Below, piece by piece: positions 1-12,200 of a stretch of DNA of 64,000 nt. This DNA is from Anaeramoeba ignava. Taxonomy: Eukaryota > Metamonada > Anaeramoebidae. Numbering within the stretch: position 1 is the first letter of the stretch; every line of letters begins with the position of its first letter. The notes under the pieces were generated by a model. The model saw only the letters and a list, made by a program, of their open reading frames with translations. It had not been told where the DNA came from and did no database searches. The stretch spans positions 511,501 to 575,500 of the forward strand of contig JAPDFW010000103.1 in NCBI GenBank assembly GCA_028826165.1, in the 5' to 3' direction. A program made the position numbers and the translations under genes.

Positions 1-1145
1 TCAAATTATTTATACTCTTTTTAAAATTATTGAAAATGATGAGTTTCCTGTTAAAAAAGAAGCTATTTGGAGTCTTTCAAATATTATTTATTGTGGAGAT
101 GAAGAGCAAGCAAGGTAGATTATTCAAAATCAATTCAAAATCAATTTAAATTAAAAATCAAATTAAAATTAATTTAAATTCAAAATCAATTTAAAATTAA
201 AAATCAAATTTAAATTAATTTAAATTAAAAATCAAATTAAAATTAATTTAAATTCAAAATCAATTCAAAATCAATTTAAAATTAAAAATCAAAATTAATT
301 TAAAATTCAAAATCAATTTAAAATTAAAATCAATTTAAAATTCAAAATCAATTTAAAATTCAAAATTAATTTAAATTCAAAATCAATTTAAAATTAAAAA
401 TTCAAAATCAATTTAAAATCAAATTAAAATTAAAAATCAAATTTAAAATCAATTTAAAATTTAAAATTCAAAATCAATTCAAAATTAAAAATTCAAAATT
501 AATTTAAAATTAAAATCAATTTAAAATTAAAAATTCAAAATCAATTTAAAATCAAATTAAAATTAAAAATCAAATTTAAAATCAATTTAAAATTCAAAAT
601 TAATTTAAAATTCAAAATCAATTTAAAATTTAAAATTTAAAATCAATTTAAAATTCAAAATTTAAAATAAATTCAAAATCAATTTAAATTCAAAATTTAA
701 AATAAATTCAAAATCAATTTAAAATCAATTTAAATTCAAAATCAATTTAAAATTCAAAATTAATTTAAATTTAATTTAAAATTAAAAATTAAGTTATCTT
801 GTAAAAATTGGATGTGTTCAAATTTTTTGTGATATGTTAATTTACGAAGACACAAAATTACTTTATATTATTCTTGAATCACTTGAAATTCTTTTAAAAA
901 TTGGACAAAAATTTTCAATTGAAGAAGAGAATCCAATTGTTTCATTAATAGAAGAATGTGATGGTGTTTCAAAATTAGAAAAATTACAAAAAAATCAAAA
1001 TGAATCAGTTTATTCAAAAGCTTCAGATTTAATTTCAACATATTTTGGTGGAATTGATATTGATGATTCTTCTCCTTTGTTTGATGATTTAAATTTTTCT
1101 GAAATGGAATCTTATTTTAATTCAAATCAAAATTTTGATATTTAA
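1..1145 (+). CDS. Importin alpha (karyopherin alpha), C-terminal part, 5' truncated by window edge
   Basis: Importin alpha is the nuclear-import adaptor that binds nuclear localisation signals through armadillo repeats and hands cargo to importin beta. Two exons are visible: 2-114 and 794-1145. They join across a 679-nt intron (GTAGAT...TTAAG). The join reads ...VKKEAIWSLSNIIYCGDEEQ, then ASYLVKIGCVQIFCDMLIYE, which matches the last two ARM repeats of the family, where each repeat carries the WxLSN cargo-binding ladder. The exons stay in frame and end at TAA after a short acidic tail that contains the usual Y-FGG element before the terminus (ISTYFGGIDIDD). The N-terminal importin-beta-binding domain and most ARM repeats lie left of the window. 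The family assignment is secure; the paralogue class is not. Confidence 0.9.
115..793 (+). repeat. Importin alpha intron filled with AAAATC / TTTAAAATT repeats
   Basis: Apart from the donor GTAGAT and the acceptor TTAAG, the intron is short imperfect units of A and T with scattered C (AATTTAAAATTCAAAATC). The sense strand has almost no G, and no AG or GT appears inside the intron until the acceptor. Confidence 0.85.
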
Positions 1146-2734
1146 TTTTGATTTTCTTTTCAAAATGTTAAAAAAAGAAACAATTTAAAAATTTAAAAAA
1201 TAAAATTTTTGGATTTTGATTTTGAATTTCATTTTGATTTTGAATTTGATTTTGATTTTGATTTGATTTAGATTTTTATTTTGATTTTGATTTTGATTTT
1301 GATTTTGATTTTGATTTTAATTTTAATTTTAATTTTAATTTTAATTTTGATTTTAATTTTAATTTTGATTTTGATTTTGATTTTGATTTAGATTTTTATT
1401 TTGATTTTCATTTTGATTTTGAACTAATTTTGAATTTTGATTTTGATTTTGATTTTGAATTTGATTTAGATTTTGAATTTGATTTTGATTTTTGAATTTG
1501 AATTTGATTTTGATTTTGATTTTGAATTAAATTTTGATTTTAATTTTGAATTAAATTTTGATTTTAATTTTGAATTTGATTTTGATTTTGATTTTGATTT
1601 TTGAATTTGAATTTGAATTTTGATTTTTATTTTGATTTTGATTTTGATTTTAATTTTAAATTGGATTTTGATTTTGATTTTAATTTTGATTTTAATTTTG
1701 ATTTTTATTTTGAATTTGAATTTTGATTTTGATTTTGATTTTGATTTTAATTTTGATTTTGATTTTGATTTTGATTTTGATTTTGATTTTGATTTTGATT
1801 TTGAATTTGATTTTGATTTTCATTTTTATTTTGAATTTTGATTTTGAATTTTGAATTTGATTTTTATTTTTATTTGGATTTTGATTTTGATTTTGATTTT
1901 GATTTTGATTTTTATTTTTATTTTGATTTTGAATTTTATTTTTATTTTTGATTTTGATTTTGATTTTGATTTTGATTTTGATTTTGATTTTGATTTTGAT
2001 TTTGATTTTGATTTTGATTTTGATTTTGATTTTGATTTTGATTTTGATTTTGATTTTGAATTTTGATTTTTATTTTTGATTTTGATTTTTATTTTGATTT
2101 TGATTTTGATTTTGAATTTTGATTTTGATTTTAATTTTGATTTTAATTTTTTTTAAATTTGATTTTGATTTTGATTTTGATTTTGATTTTGATTTTGATT
2201 TTGAATTTTGATTTTGAATTTTGATTTTCATTTTTATTTTGAATTTGATTTTAAATTTGATTTTGATTTTGATTTTGATTTTGATTTTGATTTTGATTTT
2301 GAATTTTGATTTTGAATTTTGAATTTGATTTTTATTTTTATTTGGATTTTGATTTTGATTTTGATTTTGATTTTGATTTTAAATTTTGATTTCAATTTTG
2401 ATTTTAATTTTTGATTTTTTAATTTTTGATTTTAATTTTGATTTTGAATATTTTGATTTTATTTTTATTTTGATTTTGAATTTGATTTAGATTTTATTTT
2501 GATTATTTTGAATTTTTGATTTTGATTTTGAATTTTTTGATTTTGATTTTATTTTGATTTTATTTTAAATTTTTTTTGATTTTGATTTTTTGATTTTGAT
2601 TTTGATTTTGATTTTGATTTTGATTTAGATTTTGATTTTGATTTTCATTTTGATTTTGAATTTGATTTAGATTTTGATTTTGATTTTGATTTTGATTTTG
2701 AATTTGATTTTGAATTTGAAATTGATTTTGAAAA
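1146..2734. repeat. Intergenic GATTTT hexamer array between convergent genes
   Basis: Apart from about 60 bases of mixed sequence after the importin stop, this stretch is an imperfect (GATTTT)n array with interspersed GAATTT, AATTTT and ATTTTT variants. It separates the 3' end of importin alpha (+) from the 3' end of the first PRPP synthetase copy (-). The DFDFDF and ILILIL frames in it are a by-product of the hexamer. I see no gene here. Confidence 0.85.
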
Positions 2735-5612
2735 TTAGAAATAATTTCGGATTGCTTTTGCAAATGGAATTGATGCATCAACAATAATAAATTTATCAGA
2801 TTCTTTAACTAATTTGATTTGACTCATTGGATGTGAATTAGTTGTAATAATTTTAGTAATTTTAGAATCAATTAATTTTTGGCAAACTGCTTCTGAAGTA
2901 ATTGCAAAATGTGAAATAACTGTATAAATTGATAATGCTCCATTATTTAAATAAGCATCAACTGCATGAAATAATGTTCCTCCACTTCTAATCATATCAT
3001 CATAAATAATAACATGCATTCCTTTAACTTCTCCAATTACTTCATGAACTTCAGTTTCTTCCATTTTTCTTGTTTTTCGAACAAATGCAACTGGTGTGTT
3101 ATTGAATTTCTTTGAATATGATGAAACCCATGCTGTTCTTCCTAAATCTGCTGATGCAAACATAAAAGTTCCTGGTTCTAAATTTAATTTTCTAACTCCT
3201 TCTGCAAGAATTTGTTCTCCATAAACTTCAAATGCAATTGTTGACTTTTTAATTTTAATTTTGAATATTTTAGATATTTTGGATATTTTAGATATTTTAA
3301 ATATTTTAGATATTTTGGATATTTTGGATATTTTAGATATTTTGAATATTTTGAATATTTTGAATATTTTGAATATTTTGAATATTTTGAATATTTTGAA
3401 TATTTTGGATATTTTAAATATTTTAGATATTTTAAATATTTTGAATATTTTGAATATTTTGAATATTTTGGATATTTTGGATATTTTGGATATTTTGAAT
3501 ATTTTGAATATTTTGAATATTTTGAATATTTTGGATATTTTAGATATTTTGAATATTTTGAATATTTTAGATATTTTAGATATTTTGGATATTTTGAATA
3601 TTTTGAATATTTTGGATATTTTGGATATTTTGAATATTTTAAATATTTTGAATATTTTGGATATTTTAGATATTTTGGATATTTTAAATATTTTGAATAT
3701 TTTGAATATTTTGAATATTTTAGATATTTTGGATATTTTAGATATTTTAAATATTTTAGATATTTTGGATATTTTAGATATTTTGAATATTTTGAATATT
3801 TTGAATATTTCATTTAAATTTAAATTTATTTTAATTTAAATAAAAGTCAAATAAAAGTAAAATAATAAAATTGAAATGTTTTTGTTTGATTGTTATTATT
3901 AAATAAAGAATTAAATTACTTCAAAATAATGGACAATTCCAGAAACATGAAGATCAAATAAGAAAAATATATTTCCTTCTCCATCTTTTGGGATTGAACT
4001 TAAAATTCTACAATTTGTTTTGCAAGTTACAACCTATTATTTAATTTTAATTTTAATTTTTAATTTTAATTTCAATTTTAATTTTAATTTTAATTTTAAT
4101 TTGAATTTTAATTTTAATTTTAAATTTTAATTTTAATTTTAATTTTAATTTTAAATTTAATTTAAATTTTAATTTTAATTTTAAATTTTAATTTTAATTT
4201 TAATTTTAATTTTATTTTTAATTTTAATTTTAATTTTATTTTTAATTTTAATTTTAATTTTAATTTTAATTTTAATTTTAATTTTTAATTTTGATTTTAA
4301 TTTTAATTTTAATTTTAATTTACCTCTCCTGATTTTGTTGCTCTTTCCAGTAATCAATAAAAAAATGGAAAAATAAAATTCCATTAATTATATCAAGGAA
4401 AAAAATATTTGGATAATAATATTATTAGTATTAATATTATTTGAAAATTATTATTATTATTATTTAAATTAAAGAATGAAATTAAAATAAAGGATATTTG
4501 TTGAATAACCCATAAATGGAATAACAAAAATTCTTCTTCTAGTTCCATAAGCAGAAAGAGCCATTCCAACACGAACAAGTTCTAAAAAGTCACTATCATA
4601 AGCAGTTGAAGAAACAAAAATAACAGTTTTATCAAGAAGATCAGATTTCTTATCAACATCAACTCTATAATATTCTTCTCCACCAGCAAATTGCTATTTA
4701 AAATATTATTTAGAATATTTAGAATATTTAGAATATTTAGAATATTTAGAATATTTAGAATATTTAGAATAATTAATATTATTTAGAATATTTAGAATAA
4801 TTAATATTATTTAGAATATTTAGAATATTTAATATTATTTAGAATATTTAATATTATTTAGAATATTAAGAATATTTAGAATATTTAGAATATTTAGAAT
4901 ATTTAATAATATTTAGAATATTTAATATTATTTAGAATATTTAGAATATTTAGAATATTTAGAATATTTAATATTATTTAGAATATTTAGAATATTTAGA
5001 ATATTTATAATATTTAGAATATTTAATATTATTTAGAATATTTAGAATATTTAATAATATTTAGAATATTTAGAATATTAAGAATATTAAGAATATTAAG
5101 AATATTTAGAATATTTAGAATATTTAGAATATTTAGAATATTTAGAATATTTAGAATATTTAGAATATTTAGAATATTTAGAATATTTAGAATATTTAGA
5201 ATATTTAGAATATTATTTAGAATATTTAATATTATTTAGAATATTTAGAATATTTAGAATATTAATTAAAATTATTTCAATAATATTTAACATTCCAAAT
5301 TTTCATTATTCCAATTTTAAATTAAAAAAGGAAAAAAAGAAAAGAAAAAGGAAAAAAAAAAGGAAAAAAGGGGATAATGTTTGAAACAAAATAAACTCAA
5401 AATATAATCAAGAATATTACTTTTCTATCCATTGCAACTCTTTCAAAATTATCTGTTCCTAACTTTTCAAGTAAAAGATCTGCAAAGTATTCCCCACTTT
5501 TAGTTGAAAGTATCATCACTTTATTTTTACCATTCTTTTTTTGAATTATTGGTGATTTTGGTTCAATTTCAGTTTCAATTTTAGTTTCAATTTTAGTTTT
5601 TTCGTCTGACAT
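2735..5612 (-). CDS. Ribose-phosphate pyrophosphokinase-like (PRPP synthetase), copy A
   Basis: PRPP synthetase transfers pyrophosphate from ATP to ribose-5-phosphate and feeds nucleotide and histidine synthesis. Five exons: 5421-5612, 4498-4693, 4324-4349 (only 26 nt), 3920-4033 and 2735-3244, together 1038 nt and 345 residues, close to the usual 310-320. Residues 128-136 read YSTMERATK, about 165-176 carry the DLH motif ([13 protein letters not shown]), and about 258-266 carry the PRPP-binding loop DDMIRSGGT. The second intron runs ATATCCTTT...TTAC, a U12-type AT-AC intron; the others are GT-AG. The first ATG lies in a charged leader ([11 protein letters not shown]). Copy B lies directly upstream. 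Sequence inside the DLH and loop regions departs from the canonical bacterial and human enzymes, so a divergent PRS class is likely; catalytic activity is inferred. Confidence 0.86.
3245..3919 (-). repeat. PRPP synthetase A intron 4, AAATATTC / AAATATCC repeat
   Basis: 675 nt of 9-bp units (plus-strand ATTTTGAAT, ATTTTGGAT, ATTTTAGAT). The copy B equivalent at 6554-6814 is 261 nt. Reading frames of the KYSKYLKYP type come only from the repeat, and they stop shortly after entering exon 5 out of frame. Confidence 0.85.
4034..4323 (-). repeat. PRPP synthetase A intron 3, AAAATT repeat
   Basis: 290 nt of AAAATT units between the 26-nt exon 3 and exon 4. Copy B has the same motif at 6929-7162. 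Confidence 0.8.
4350..4497 (-). other. AT-AC (U12-type) intron in PRPP synthetase copy A
   Basis: On the minus strand the intron opens with ATATCCTTT, an exact match to the minor-spliceosome 5' splice site, and closes with GATTAC. A TTCCTTGAT element (4392-4400) fits the U12 branch-site consensus TTCCTTRAY. Its branch A is 43 nt before the 3' end, longer than usual. Removing exactly this segment restores the family motif GYSTMERA; no GT-AG choice here does so. Confidence 0.85.
4694..5420 (-). repeat. PRPP synthetase A intron 1, TATTCTAAA repeat
   Basis: 727 nt of TATTCTAAA-type units (plus-strand TTTAGAATA), with a short non-repetitive, purine-rich segment next to the donor. The copy B counterpart, at 7541-8888, is 1348 nt long. 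Confidence 0.85.
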
Positions 5613-6043
5613 TTAATTTAACTTTAATTCTTATTGAAAGCAAAAAAATGAAAAGAAAAAATGAAAAAAATTTTGTTTTTCTTTTTGTTTCTTTTTCTTT
5701 TTTTTTGGAATTATGTAGTAGAAAAATATTAAAAGAATAAAAGAATTTTGATTTTGAATTTGATTTTGATTTTGATTTTGATTTTGAATTTGAATTTGAT
5801 TTTGATTTTGATTTTGATTTTGATTTTGATTATGATTTTGATTTTGATTTTAATTTTAATTTTGATTTTGATTTTGATTTTGATTTTTGATTTGAATTTT
5901 GATTTTGAATTTGATTTTGATTTTGATTTTGATTTTGATTTTGATTTTAATTTTAATTTTAATTTTGATTTTGATTTTGATTTTGATTTTGATTTTGATT
6001 TTGATTTTGATTTTGATTTTAATTTTGATTTTGATTTTGAAAA
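5613..6043. repeat. Intergenic spacer between the two PRPP synthetase copies
   Basis: About 130 bases of A- and T-rich 5' flank of copy A (poly-A and poly-T runs) are followed by a GATTTT hexamer array, 5745-6040, that abuts the stop codon of copy B. The same hexamer sits immediately beyond the copy A stop, so the duplicated block probably includes this array. Confidence 0.75.
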
Positions 6044-9000
6044 TTAGAAATAATTTCGGATTGCTTTTGCAAATGGAATTGATGCATCAACAATAATAAA
6101 TTTATCAGATTCTTTAACTAATTTGATTTGACTCATTGGATGTGAATTAGTTGTAATAATTTTGGTAATTTTAGAATCAATTAACTTTTGACAAACTGCT
6201 TCTGAAGTAATTGCAAAATGTGAAATAACTGTATAAATTGATAATGCTCCATTATTTAAATAAGCATCAACTGCATGAAATAATGTTCCTCCACTTCTAA
6301 TCATATCATCATAAATAATAACATGCATTCCTTTAACTTCTCCAATTACTTCATGAACTTCAGTTTCTTCCATTTTTCTTGTTTTTCGAACAAATGCAAC
6401 TGGTGTGTTGTTGAATTTCTTTGAATATGATGAAACCCATGCTGTTCTTCCTAAATCTGCTGATGCAAACATAAAAGTTCCTGGTTCTAAATTTAATTTT
6501 CTAACTCCTTCTGCAAGAATTTGTTCTCCATAAACTTCAAATGCAATTGTTGACTTTTTAATTTTAATTTTGAATATTTTAGATATTTTGGATATTTTAG
6601 ATATTTTAAATATTTTAGATATTTTGAATATTTTGAATATTTTGAATATTTTGAATATTTTGGATATTTTAGATATTTTGGATATTTTAAATATTTTGGA
6701 TATTTCATTTAAATTTAAATTTATTTTAATTTAAATAAAAGTCAAATAAAAGTAAAATAATAAAATTGAAATGTTTTTGTTTGATTGTTATTATTAAATA
6801 AAGAATTAATTTACTTCAAAATAATGGACAATTCCAGAAACATGAAGATCAAATAAGAAAAATATATTTCCTTCTCCATCTTTTGGGATTGAACTTAAAA
6901 TTCTACAATTTGTTTTGCAAGTTACAACCTATTATTTAATTTTAATTTTAATTTTAATTTTAATTTTAATTTTAATTTTAATTTTAATTTTAATTTTAAT
7001 TTTAATTTTAATTTAAATTTAAATTTTAATTTTAATTTTAATTTTAATTTTAATTTTAATTTTAATTTTAATTTTAATTTTAATTTTAATTTTTAATTTT
7101 AATTTAAATTTTAATTTTAATTTTAATTTTAATTTTTAATTTTAATTTTAATTTTAATTTACCTCTCCTGATTTTGTTGCTCTTTCCAGTAATCAATAAA
7201 AAAATGGAAAAATAAAATTCCATTAATTATATCAAGGAAAAAAATATTTTATTTGGATAATAATATTATTAATATTAATATTATTTGAAAATAATTATTA
7301 TTATTATTATTTAAATTAAAGAATGAAATTAAAATAAAGGATATTTGTTGAATAACCCATAAATGGAATAACAAAAATTCTTCTTCTAGTTCCATATCCA
7401 GAAAGAGCCATTCCAACACGAACAAGTTCTAAAAAGTCACCATCATAAGCAGTTGAAGAAACAAAAATAACAGTTTTATCAAGAAGATCAGATTTCTTAT
7501 CAACACCAATTCTATAATATTCTTCTCCACCAGCAAATTGCTATTTAAAATATTATTTAGAATATTTAGAATATTTAGAATATTTAGAATATTTAGAATA
7601 TTTAATAATATTTAGAATATTTAGAATATTTAGAATATTTAATAATATTTAGAATATTAATTCAAATTATTTAGAATATTTAGAATATTTAATAATATTT
7701 AGAATATTTAGAATATTAATTCAAATTATTTAGAATATTTAGAATATTTAAAATATTTAGAATATTTAGAATATTTAGAATATTTAATAATATTTAGAAT
7801 ATTTAGAATATTTAGAATATTAATAATATTTAGAATATTTAGAATATTTAGAATATTTAGAATATTTAATAATATTTAGAATATTTAATAATATTTAGAA
7901 TATTTAATATTATTTAGAATATTTAATATTATTTAGAATATTTAATATTATTTAGAATATTTAATAATATTTAGAATATTTAGAATATTTAATATTATTT
8001 AGAATATTAAGAATATTTAATATTTAGGAATATTTAGAATATTAAGAATATTTATAATATTATTATTTAGAATATTTAGATTATTTAGAATATTTAATAT
8101 TATTTAGAATATTTAGAATATTTAATAATATTTAGTATTATTTAGTATTATTTAGAATATTTTAGAATATTTAATAATATTTAGAATATTTAGAATATTA
8201 TTTAGAATATTTAGAATATTTAGAATATTTAGATTATTTAGAATATTTAGATTATTTAGAATATTTAATAATATTTAGAATATTTTAGAATATTTAGAAT
8301 ATTTAGATTATTTAGAATATTTAATATTATTTAGAATATTTAGAATATTTAGAATATTTAGAATATTTTAAAATTATTTAGAATATTTAATATTATTTAG
8401 AATATTTTAGAATATTTAGAATATTTAGAATATTTAATATTATTTAGAATATTTAAAATTATTTAAAAATATTTAGAATATTTAGAATATTTAGAATATT
8501 TTAAATATTTAATATTATTTAGAATATTTAATAATATTTAGAATATTTAATATTTAAGAATATTTAGAATATTTAATATTATTTAGAATATTTAATAATA
8601 TTTAGAATATTTAGAATATTTAGAATATTTAGAATATTTAGAATATTTAGAATATTTAATAATATTTAGAATATTTAGAATATTAAGAATATTAAGAATA
8701 TTTTGAATATTATTTAGAATATTTTGAATATTATTTAAAATTATTTCAATAATATTTAACATTCCAAATTTTCATTATTCCAATTTTAAATTAAAAAAAA
8801 AATAAAAGAAAAAGGGAAGGAAAAAAAAAGGAAAAAAGGGGATAATGTTTGAAACAAAATAAACTCAAAATCTAATCAAGAATATTACTTTTCTATCCAT
8901 TTCAACTTTTTCAAAATTATCTGTTCCTAACTTTTCAAGTAAAAGATCTGCAAAGTATTCCCCACTTTTAGTTGAAAGTATCATTGTTTTACTTTTGCAA

Positions 9001-9080
9001 TTCTTTTTTTGAATTATTGGTGATTTTGGTTCAATTTCAGTTTCAATTTTAGTTTCAATTTTAGTTTTTTCGTCTGACAT
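6044..9080 (-). CDS. Ribose-phosphate pyrophosphokinase-like (PRPP synthetase), copy B
   Basis: Tandem duplicate of copy A with the same five-exon structure and identical exon sizes: 8889-9080, 7345-7540, 7163-7188, 6815-6928 and 6044-6553 (1038 nt, 345 residues). The last exon encodes the same 142 C-terminal residues as copy A. Differences are confined to the N-terminal half: CKSKT for GKNKV and KVEMDRK for RVAMDRK in exon 1; RIGVD for RVDVD, DGD for DSD and SGYGT for SAYGT in exon 2. The AT-AC intron (7189-7344) and the PRPP loop DDMIRSGGT are kept, so both copies look functional. Its start codon is 200 bp from the stop of the rhomboid gene on the same strand. Possible dosage gain or sub-specialisation is inference. 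Confidence 0.86.
7189..7344 (-). other. AT-AC (U12-type) intron in PRPP synthetase copy B
   Basis: Same ATATCCTTT donor, TTCCTTGAT branch-like element and GATTAC acceptor as copy A. It is 156 nt against 148 nt, differing by small indels in the AT-rich middle only. Confidence 0.85.
7541..8888 (-). repeat. PRPP synthetase B intron 1, expanded TATTCTAAA repeat
   Basis: 1348 nt of the same unit as copy A intron 1, nearly twice as long, interspersed with AATATTATT and AAATAATTT variants. Confidence 0.85.
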
Positions 9081-9280
9081 TTAATTTAACTTTAATTCTG
9101 GTTAAAAACAAAAGGAAAAGAAAAAATGAAAAAGAGAAAATAAAAGAGAAAATAAAAAGAAAGTTTTTTTTTTGCTTTTTTTTGTTTTTTTTTTTGATCT
9201 ATTAAATTAAAATTAAATAAACAAATTAAAAAAAAGAGAAAAAAAAATTTTTTGGTTTTGTTTTTGTTTCTTTTTTGTTT

Positions 9281-12200
9281 TTAATTATTAAGAGAATCAC
9301 ACCAATTCTTTATTGGAATACAATTTAAATATGTACAAACTTTACACCATTCAGAACCATTAATATTTTTGTAAAAAATTGAAAAACCAATTATGAAATA
9401 TAAACAAATACAAATTAAAGCAATTATTAAATTAATTTTTTTAATTTTTTTATCTGCAATATTTGGTAAAAATAAAGCACCAGCCATTATCCCCATAATA
9501 AAACCTCCTAAATTATATATTAAATATTAAATATTTGATTATTAAATATTGATTATTAAATATTTGATTATTAAATATTTGATTATTAAATATTGATTAT
9601 TAAATATTAAATATTTGATTATTAAATATTAATTATTAAATATTCATTATTAAATATTGATTATTAAATATTTGATTATTAAATATTGATTATTAAATAT
9701 TGATTATTAAATATTGATTATTAAATATTGATTATTAAATATTTATTATTAAATATTTGATTATTAAATATTTGATTATTAAATATTGATTATTAAATAT
9801 TAATTATTAAATATTAAATATTTGATTATTAAATATTAAATATTAAATATTAAATATTTGATTATTAAAATATTAAATATTTGATTATTAAATATTAAAT
9901 ATTAAATATTTGATTATTAAATATTTGATTATTAAATATTGATTATTAAATATTTGGTTATTAAATATTGATTATTAAATATTGATTATTAAATATTCAT
10001 TATTAAATATTGATTATTAAAATATTGATTATTAAATATTTGATTATTAAATATTAATTATTAAATATTTATTATTAAATATTGATTATTAAATATTGAT
10101 TATTAAATATTGATTATTAAATATTAATTATTAAATATTTGATTAATAAATATTAAATATTAAATATTTGATTATTAAATATTTGATTATTAAATATTTG
10201 ATTATTAAATATTTGATTAATAAATATTAAATATTAAATATTGATTATTAAATATTGATTATTAAATATTTGATTATTAAATATTGATTATTAAATATTA
10301 AATATTAAATATTGATTATTAAATATTAATTATTAAATATTAATTATTAAATATTAAATATTAAATATTTATTATTAAATATTGATTATTAAATATTTGA
10401 TTATTAAATATTTGGTTATTAAATATTTGGTTATTAAATATTGATTATTAAATATTTAATACCTAAATGAGAAAAATTATCAATAATAGGAAAAAGACCT
10501 GTTATGAAAGAAGTAAGAATAACAATTAAAAGACGAATTAAGCCACGTTTTGGAGATTCAATCATTTTCCAATTTCTAGAAAGATCAACAACCATAAATC
10601 CTAATAATCCAAAAAGAGCACTAGAAGATCCAACTGAAACAACATTTGGAAGAAATATCGCACTTAATAAATTACCACTTATTCCTGTTAAGAAATAAAT
10701 TATTGCTATTCTTAAACCTCCAAAATATCTTTCTAATTGAAACCCATATATAATTTGAAACCAAAGATTCAAAACTAAATGAATAATTCCAGCATGAAGA
10801 AATATTGCTAAATAAAATCTATAAAATTGACCTTGTCTTATTTTTGGAGTATCTAATTTATAAATATTATATTAATTTATAAATATTATATTAATTTATA
10901 AATATTATATTAATTTATAAATATTATATTGATTTATAAATATTATATTAATTTATAAATATTATATTGATTTATAAATATTATATTAATTTATAAATAT
11001 TATATTAATTTATAAATATTATATTAATTTATAAATATTATATTAATTTATAAATATTATATTAATTTATAAATATTATATTGATTTATAAATATTATAT
11101 TAATTTATAAATATTATATTGATTTATAAATATTATATTGATTTATAAATATTATATTGATTTATAAATATTATATTAATTTATAAATATTATATTAATT
11201 TACATTTTGCACCAAGTTCAACAAGAGTCATAGCACTTGGTCCAAAAAAAGGGTTTTGAGATAAAGGAGCAAATCCATGATTATAAATAACCTCAATAAT
11301 TAAAATAATAATTTGACAAATTGTTAAAAATATCATAACACTTGGAGGATAAGTTTTCACAATTAAATTTTCATTATCTAAACCCATTTGTATTTCAGCA
11401 ACATTTGTAACTTTAAATGATGAGAATTTATATCTTTTTGATTTTGTATTTAAATTGGAATTATTTGATTTTGAAATTTTTTCTGATTGTCCTAATTCAT
11501 CATTACTTTCATTTGATAAATCAACATGAGACCATAATTCTTTGTGATTTTGTTCTTGTAAAGTAGATTCGTTTTCGATTTCTTGATCTTCATTTTCAGA
11601 AAAAGAAGATAATTTTATTAATTGAAAAGAATCTAATTCCAGTAATTGAATTTGATTTTGATTTTGATTTTGATTTTGATTTTGATTTTGATTTTGATTT
11701 TGATTTTGGTTTTGATTTTGATTTTGGTTTTGAATTTGAATTTGATTTTGATTTTGATTTTGATTTTGGTTTTGATTTTGATTTTGATTTTGATTTTGAT
11801 TTTGATTTTGATTTTGATTTTGATTTTGATTTTGATTTTGATTTTTATTTTTATTTTGAATTTTATTTTCATTTTTATTTGTATTTTGATTTTGATTTTG
11901 ATTTTGATTTTGATTTTCATTTTGATTTTGATTTTGATTTTGATTTTCATTTTGATTTTGATTTTGATTTTGATTTTGATTTTGATTTTGATTTTGATTT
12001 TGATTTTGATTTTGATTTTGATTTTGATTTTGATTTTGATTTTAATTTTGATTTTGATTTTGATTTTGATTTTGATTTTGATTTTGATTTTGATTTTTAT
12101 TTTTATTTTTATTTTGATTTTGATTTTTATTTTTATTTTTATTTTGATTTTTATTTTGATTTTTGATTTTGATTTTGTATTTTGATTTTGATTTTGATTT

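Noticed and set aside
1620-2784. DFDFDF, ILILIL and QNQNQN frames downstream of importin alpha
   Set aside because: The GATTTT hexamer is open in several frames by nature. There is no flanking unique protein sequence or splice site, unlike the rhomboid case.
3184-3839. [11 protein letters not shown] (-) and NILDILDIL (+) frames
   Set aside because: Repeat-derived frames of PRPP synthetase A intron 4. The minus-strand frame enters exon 5 in the wrong phase and stops at once.
12042-12044. Reassigned TAA as Gln (ciliate-like code)
   Set aside because: One CAA to TAA change in the rhomboid tract hinted at it, but the conserved genes I checked end with TAA at the expected family C-terminus and none has internal TAA, so the standard code holds.
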